In this document: positions 61,359 through 64,000 of the stretch, piece by piece
How the letters are laid out: every line of letters starts with the position of its first letter
How positions within the stretch are numbered: position 1 is the first letter of the stretch
Origin: Vulcanimicrobiota bacterium
Lineage (GTDB): Bacteria; Vulcanimicrobiota; JAJTBE01
Direction of reading: 5' to 3'
DNA length: 64,000 nt
NCBI GenBank assembly: GCA_021107945.1
Contig: JAIORV010000099.1
Location: forward strand, 1-64,000
Translations under genes and position numbers: made by a program
Notes under the pieces: model-generated
Databases searched by the model: none
What the model was told of the DNA's origin: nothing
Seen by the model: the letters and a program-made list of their open reading frames with translations, nothing else

Positions 61359-62063
61359 ATGAAAGATATGCTATCAAAGATCAATGAAAATTTAGGTAAT
61401 ATAAAAGAGAGGATCAAAGCTTCAGCGGAGAAATCAGGAAGAAATGCACAAGACATAATACTTGTTGCGGTAAGTAAGACATTCCCCGTCGAATATATAG
61501 AAGAAGTTTACAGGTCAGGAGTCAGGGAATTCGGCGAAAATTACATCCAGGAATCCATAGAAAAAATCGATCATCTGGATATTTCTGCACGCTGGCATTT
61601 CATGGGTCATCTACAGGCAAACAAAGTTCGCACTGCTGTAAAGTATTTCCCTGTCATACAATCTATAGACTCCCGGAAACTCCTGAAGAGAATCAACCAG
61701 ATAGCTGGAGAAGAAGGAAAAAAACCAGATGTACTCATAGAAGTTAATCTTGTGGGCGAGGAAAGTAAATTCGGAGTGGATCCGTCCGAAGTTTATCCCA
61801 TACTCGATGACGCACAATCTTATGAGAATGTAAAAGTATGTGGATTAATGCTTCTTCCTCCTTTCTATGACGACCCCGAAAAAAACAGGATAAATTTCAG
61901 AAAATTGAAGCAAATGGCTGACGAAATTGATAAAAAGGATTATTCGAACTGGAAGAATAAATATCTATCGATGGGCATGACAGACGATTTCGAGATTGCG
62001 ATTGAAGAAGGCTCCAACATGGTTCGCATCGGCAGGGCCATATTTGGGCCCAGAAGGAGATAA
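61359..62063 (+). CDS. yggS: YggS/PROSC-family PLP homeostasis protein
   Basis: A 234-residue alanine-racemase-fold protein that carries pyridoxal phosphate and maintains B6 balance. Hallmarks: VAVSKTFPVEYIEEV (PLP lysine in VSKT), FGENYIQE, WHFMGHLQANKV, SIDSRKLL and the SMGMTDDFEIAIEEGSNMVRIG end. It is followed by sepF after 4 bases, the ylmE-ylmF arrangement of Firmicutes and cyanobacteria. Confidence 0.95.
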   Translation: MKDMLSKINENLGNIKERIKASAEKSGRNAQDIILVAVSKTFPVEYIEEVYRSGVREFGENYIQESIEKIDHLDISARWHFMGHLQANKVRTAVKYFPVIQSIDSRKLLKRINQIAGEEGKKPDVLIEVNLVGEESKFGVDPSEVYPILDDAQSYENVKVCGLMLLPPFYDDPEKNRINFRKLKQMADEIDKKDYSNWKNKYLSMGMTDDFEIAIEEGSNMVRIGRAIFGPRRR

Positions 62064-62067
62064 TATA

Positions 62068-62520
62068 ATGGCCTCAGGAATAATTGAGAGAATAAGAAAA
62101 TTTCTTGCAATGGAGAGCGATGAAATGGAGCTTAGTTCTGTGGAATCGGTTGAATATCGTAACATAGCCGATGGAGTTAAGTCATATAAGGAAGATCCAA
62201 TGAGAGAATCAACAAGAATGAGAGGCATGCCCGGAGTAAAACAGGAGATTGTAGTCTTCCAACCGGGCACATTCGGCGATGCCCAACAAGTCGCCGAGCA
62301 TATAAAGGCAAGAAAAACAGTAATTATAAATATGAAACGCACGGAAAAAGAGCTTGGGAAGCGGATTATCGATTTCCTCAGCGGGATCAATTATGCAGTG
62401 GACGGAAATGTTCAGAAAATCGCTGACAATATTTTTGTCTTCACTCCGGCACATATTGATGTCACGATGATCCACGAAGTGGAGACCGCCGCAAGCGAAT
62501 CTCCCCTGTTCAACAGATAA
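62068..62520 (+). CDS. sepF: Cell division protein SepF
   Basis: A 150-residue FtsZ-ring anchor. N-terminal amphipathic membrane-binding helix (MASGIIERIRKFLAM), linker, then the SepF core VVFQPGTFGDAQQVAEHIKA, RKTVIINMKRTEKELGKRII and FLSGINYAVDGNVQKIADN. The frame is open from 61996 inside yggS, but ATG 62068 with GGAG 8 bases upstream fits the helix. SepF replaces FtsA/ZipA-type anchors mainly in Gram-positives and cyanobacteria, another lineage hint. Confidence 0.95.
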   Translation: MASGIIERIRKFLAMESDEMELSSVESVEYRNIADGVKSYKEDPMRESTRMRGMPGVKQEIVVFQPGTFGDAQQVAEHIKARKTVIINMKRTEKELGKRIIDFLSGINYAVDGNVQKIADNIFVFTPAHIDVTMIHEVETAASESPLFNR

Positions 62521-62710
62521 TATCCCTCCAGACTTTTTGACTTCGTTGATGTGTTATCTGAGAGCAAATACCAAAGTATAAAAGCTGAATAAGCCAATCC
62601 GGGAAACATTAAAGTCAAAAAGCGGATAAAAGAAGTCGGAAATAGGAAATGAGGATAGGTTATAGTCGAAATAAAATATGAAGGAATTCAACAGAATATA
62701 ATTATCATTA

Positions 62711-62765
62711 TTAAGTACCTACATTTCGCACATGTGAATTTGTTGAGAAGTAATAGAAATTATTT
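62711..62765 (-). repeat. Second copy of dispersed repeat family A
   Basis: Inverted copy of bases 1-55 (about 48 of 55 matches). Contains ACATTTCGCACATGTGAA. A weaker third copy lies about 63078-63115. Confidence 0.75.
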
Positions 62766-62801
62766 CAAGTGCCTTAAGGTAATAACAGATGTATTAAGGT
62801 G

Positions 62802-62977
62802 TTTAAGACAACACCACAATTTATTGTGGTGAATTGAGCGAATACCCCACCACTGCAGCGTCCTAACCACTTCAGTGGTTTATATCATCAAAAAACCGTT
62901 AAAACGGTTAAGTTGGAGGTGTGAGGTAGGTTTTATAGGCTTCTAGCCACCCGATTGAAATCGGGTGTTGTCTTAAA
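62802..62977. repeat. 176-bp multi-hairpin element with 14-bp terminal inverted repeats
   Basis: Perfect terminal arms TTTAAGACAACACC (62802-62815) and GGTGTTGTCTTAAA (62964-62977). Inside are four perfect hairpins, each with a 2-base loop: 62812-62831 (9-bp stem CACCACAAT), 62865-62880 (7 bp, AACCACT), 62894-62909 (7 bp, AACCGTT) and 62949-62966 (8 bp, ACCCGATT). No gene lies inside. It looks like a compound REP/MITE-type element or a nested assembly of small palindromes. Confidence 0.8.
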
Positions 62978-63182
62978 AACTCGAAAAGTTTATAAGCATT
63001 ATAAAAAATGGCTATAAGGCATATAATGAATTATTCTCAATCGTATTTTTAACAAATTGAGTGATTTAATTAAAAGATGTCAGGTGTGCGAAATCTAAGA
63101 AGTAAATATTGAATGACACGAGATTATCCTTATATCCATTTTTCTTTATCTATCGCTCTCTTATTAAGTGAAAGGCAAAAAC

Positions 63183-63968
63183 ATGAAAAACATAAAACTC
63201 ATAATAGTATTTCTGATAATATCGGCGATGTTGATTCTATCGCCTTTATTTGCATTCGCCCGTGAAAACCGCACGGGAAACTGGAACTTCAACGAAACAA
63301 CCGGGCTTATTAACATTCCCACAGCACGGACAATTGAGGCAAGAACAATCAAACTCTCCATTCGCATGGCGCGCATGGGGAAAAATCCGCCGCTCAAAAA
63401 GAAAGATCAATCTCCGAATCCGGGATCTTTCACAGGAACCCCCCTTGACTCCGACTGGTGGATAGACAACAACGGTGACAGGGTCTTTCTTATAAGCCCG
63501 TTTAAAAATTTCGAATTAAGCTTGATGAATATGCATAGCTACACCATTACTCCGTCTGTAGGAGTGAAATGGGTTGCAATAAATGAGAAAAAAAATTGGC
63601 CGGCCCTTGCAATTGGAGCGAATAATATGACCGGTGTTGAAGAGGACAGCAATGTAAAAAGCAAAGAAGTGCGGGATGCAAACAGTAAGGTGGCTCCTTT
63701 TATAGTTGCCTCCAAGACATTTTTCGAGAATAAAGACCTTGATCTGACTGTTGGCATTGGCGGCGGAAGGTTCAGAAAAAGGGTCTTTTACGGCGGCGAG
63801 TTTTTTATTGATAAGAGAAAAATTTTCAGCGCAGTGGGCGAATATGACGGCAATATTTCAAGTTATGGAATAAAAATTAGGCCATATAAATCAAGATGGG
63901 ATTTCGGAGCTTTCATGCAAGATGTTGACAGCCCGGGAGTAACAATTAATTATAAGATTATTTATTAA
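63183..63968 (+). CDS. Exported beta-barrel candidate (YjbH/outer-membrane-like)
   Basis: A 261-residue protein with a signal peptide ending FAFA-RE (about residue 26). It starts with ETTGLINIPTARTIEA, the IPTA phrase seen at the beginning of YjbH-type and similar outer-membrane barrel proteins, and continues as alternating amphipathic strands ending in INYKIIY, a terminal aromatic typical of barrels. GTG 63168 opens the frame, but AAAGG lies 7 bases before ATG 63183, which is chosen. Outer-membrane location is inferred. It could be a truncated member, since YjbH is much longer. Confidence 0.7.
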   Translation: MKNIKLIIVFLIISAMLILSPLFAFARENRTGNWNFNETTGLINIPTARTIEARTIKLSIRMARMGKNPPLKKKDQSPNPGSFTGTPLDSDWWIDNNGDRVFLISPFKNFELSLMNMHSYTITPSVGVKWVAINEKKNWPALAIGANNMTGVEEDSNVKSKEVRDANSKVAPFIVASKTFFENKDLDLTVGIGGGRFRKRVFYGGEFFIDKRKIFSAVGEYDGNISSYGIKIRPYKSRWDFGAFMQDVDSPGVTINYKIIY

Positions 63969-64000
63969 GCGGATTCTTACGAAGAGTTGAAAATAATCGG

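Larger units (their letters stand above)
62521..63182. other. 660-bp intergenic region after sepF
   Basis: Apart from the two repeat features listed (62711-62765, 62802-62977), I see no gene. ylmG, ylmH and divIVA, which often follow sepF, are absent. Confidence 0.6.

Noticed and set aside
1-62765. Window ends as terminal repeats of one large element or a circular replicon
   Set aside because: The matching copies are diverged, inverted, and belong to a family with a further copy; the genes between are housekeeping genes.
1-64000. tRNA or rRNA genes
   Set aside because: No TPsiC-arm words in cloverleaf context and no rRNA-like stretches were noticed; a covariance search would be decisive.

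Overview
The window is ordinary bacterial chromosome of moderate, slightly AT-rich composition, with about 52 supported protein genes on both strands, one CRISPR array and an unusually large amount of short repeated, palindromic intergenic DNA. I saw no rRNA, tRNA, insertion sequence or prophage. The lineage cannot be fixed from sequence alone. Several blocks have gene orders known from Firmicutes (ffh-rpsP-khpA-ylqD-rimM-trmD, recJ-apt, dnaX-ybaB, yggS-sepF). Other genes point to a cell with an outer membrane: a heptosyltransferase-type GT9, a YjbH-like beta-barrel, lipoproteins and type IV pilus motors. A deep-branching diderm relative of the Terrabacteria (for example an Eremiobacterota-, Riflebacteria- or Wallbacteria-like lineage) would fit; this is inference.

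Layout. 0-6.1 kb: M29-like aminopeptidase, orphan MNT nucleotidyltransferase, OPT transporter, a hypothetical gene coupled to an 18-codon leader ORF, and a secreted clan GH-A glycosidase. 6.3-14.1 kb: a 1446-residue coiled-coil protein with an excisionase-type DNA-binding N-terminus, a small coiled-coil protein, a soluble PRC/MgtE-N/CBS protein, a zinc-ribbon protein and a tiny glycine-rich protein. 14.4-18.5 kb: LamG lipoprotein, DUF885 peptidase, amidase and a small zincin. 19.3-23.6 kb: EFR1 ferredoxin, dnaX, response regulator, ybaB and an exported alpha/beta hydrolase. 23.9-27.1 kb: split methylmalonyl-CoA mutase with its MeaB chaperone. 27.3-32.7 kb: SpoIID-like protein, then the ffh-to-trmD translation operon.

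33-41.4 kb: response-regulator diguanylate cyclase, site-2 protease with a split CBS pair, lipoprotein methyltransferase, two PilT-type ATPases and two glycosyltransferases. 41.7-46.3 kb: gltX, recJ, apt. 46.6-52.4 kb: an exported unknown, a 668-residue protein built of 21-residue repeats, a DUF4097 protein and an exported ankyrin protein. 53.36-54.03 kb: a 10-repeat CRISPR array with no cas genes in the window. 54.5-64 kb: a glycine-zipper/M20 peptidase fusion, an exported deaminase, wecB, a transglutaminase-TPR protein, yggS-sepF and an outer-membrane beta-barrel candidate.

The parts most likely to be new are the two long repeat proteins (6273-10613 and 47964-49970), the glycine-zipper/M20 fusion, and the dispersed palindromic intergenic families. 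The clearest of these are a 42-bp tandem block at 47687-47854 and a multi-hairpin element with 14-bp terminal inverted repeats at 62802-62977.
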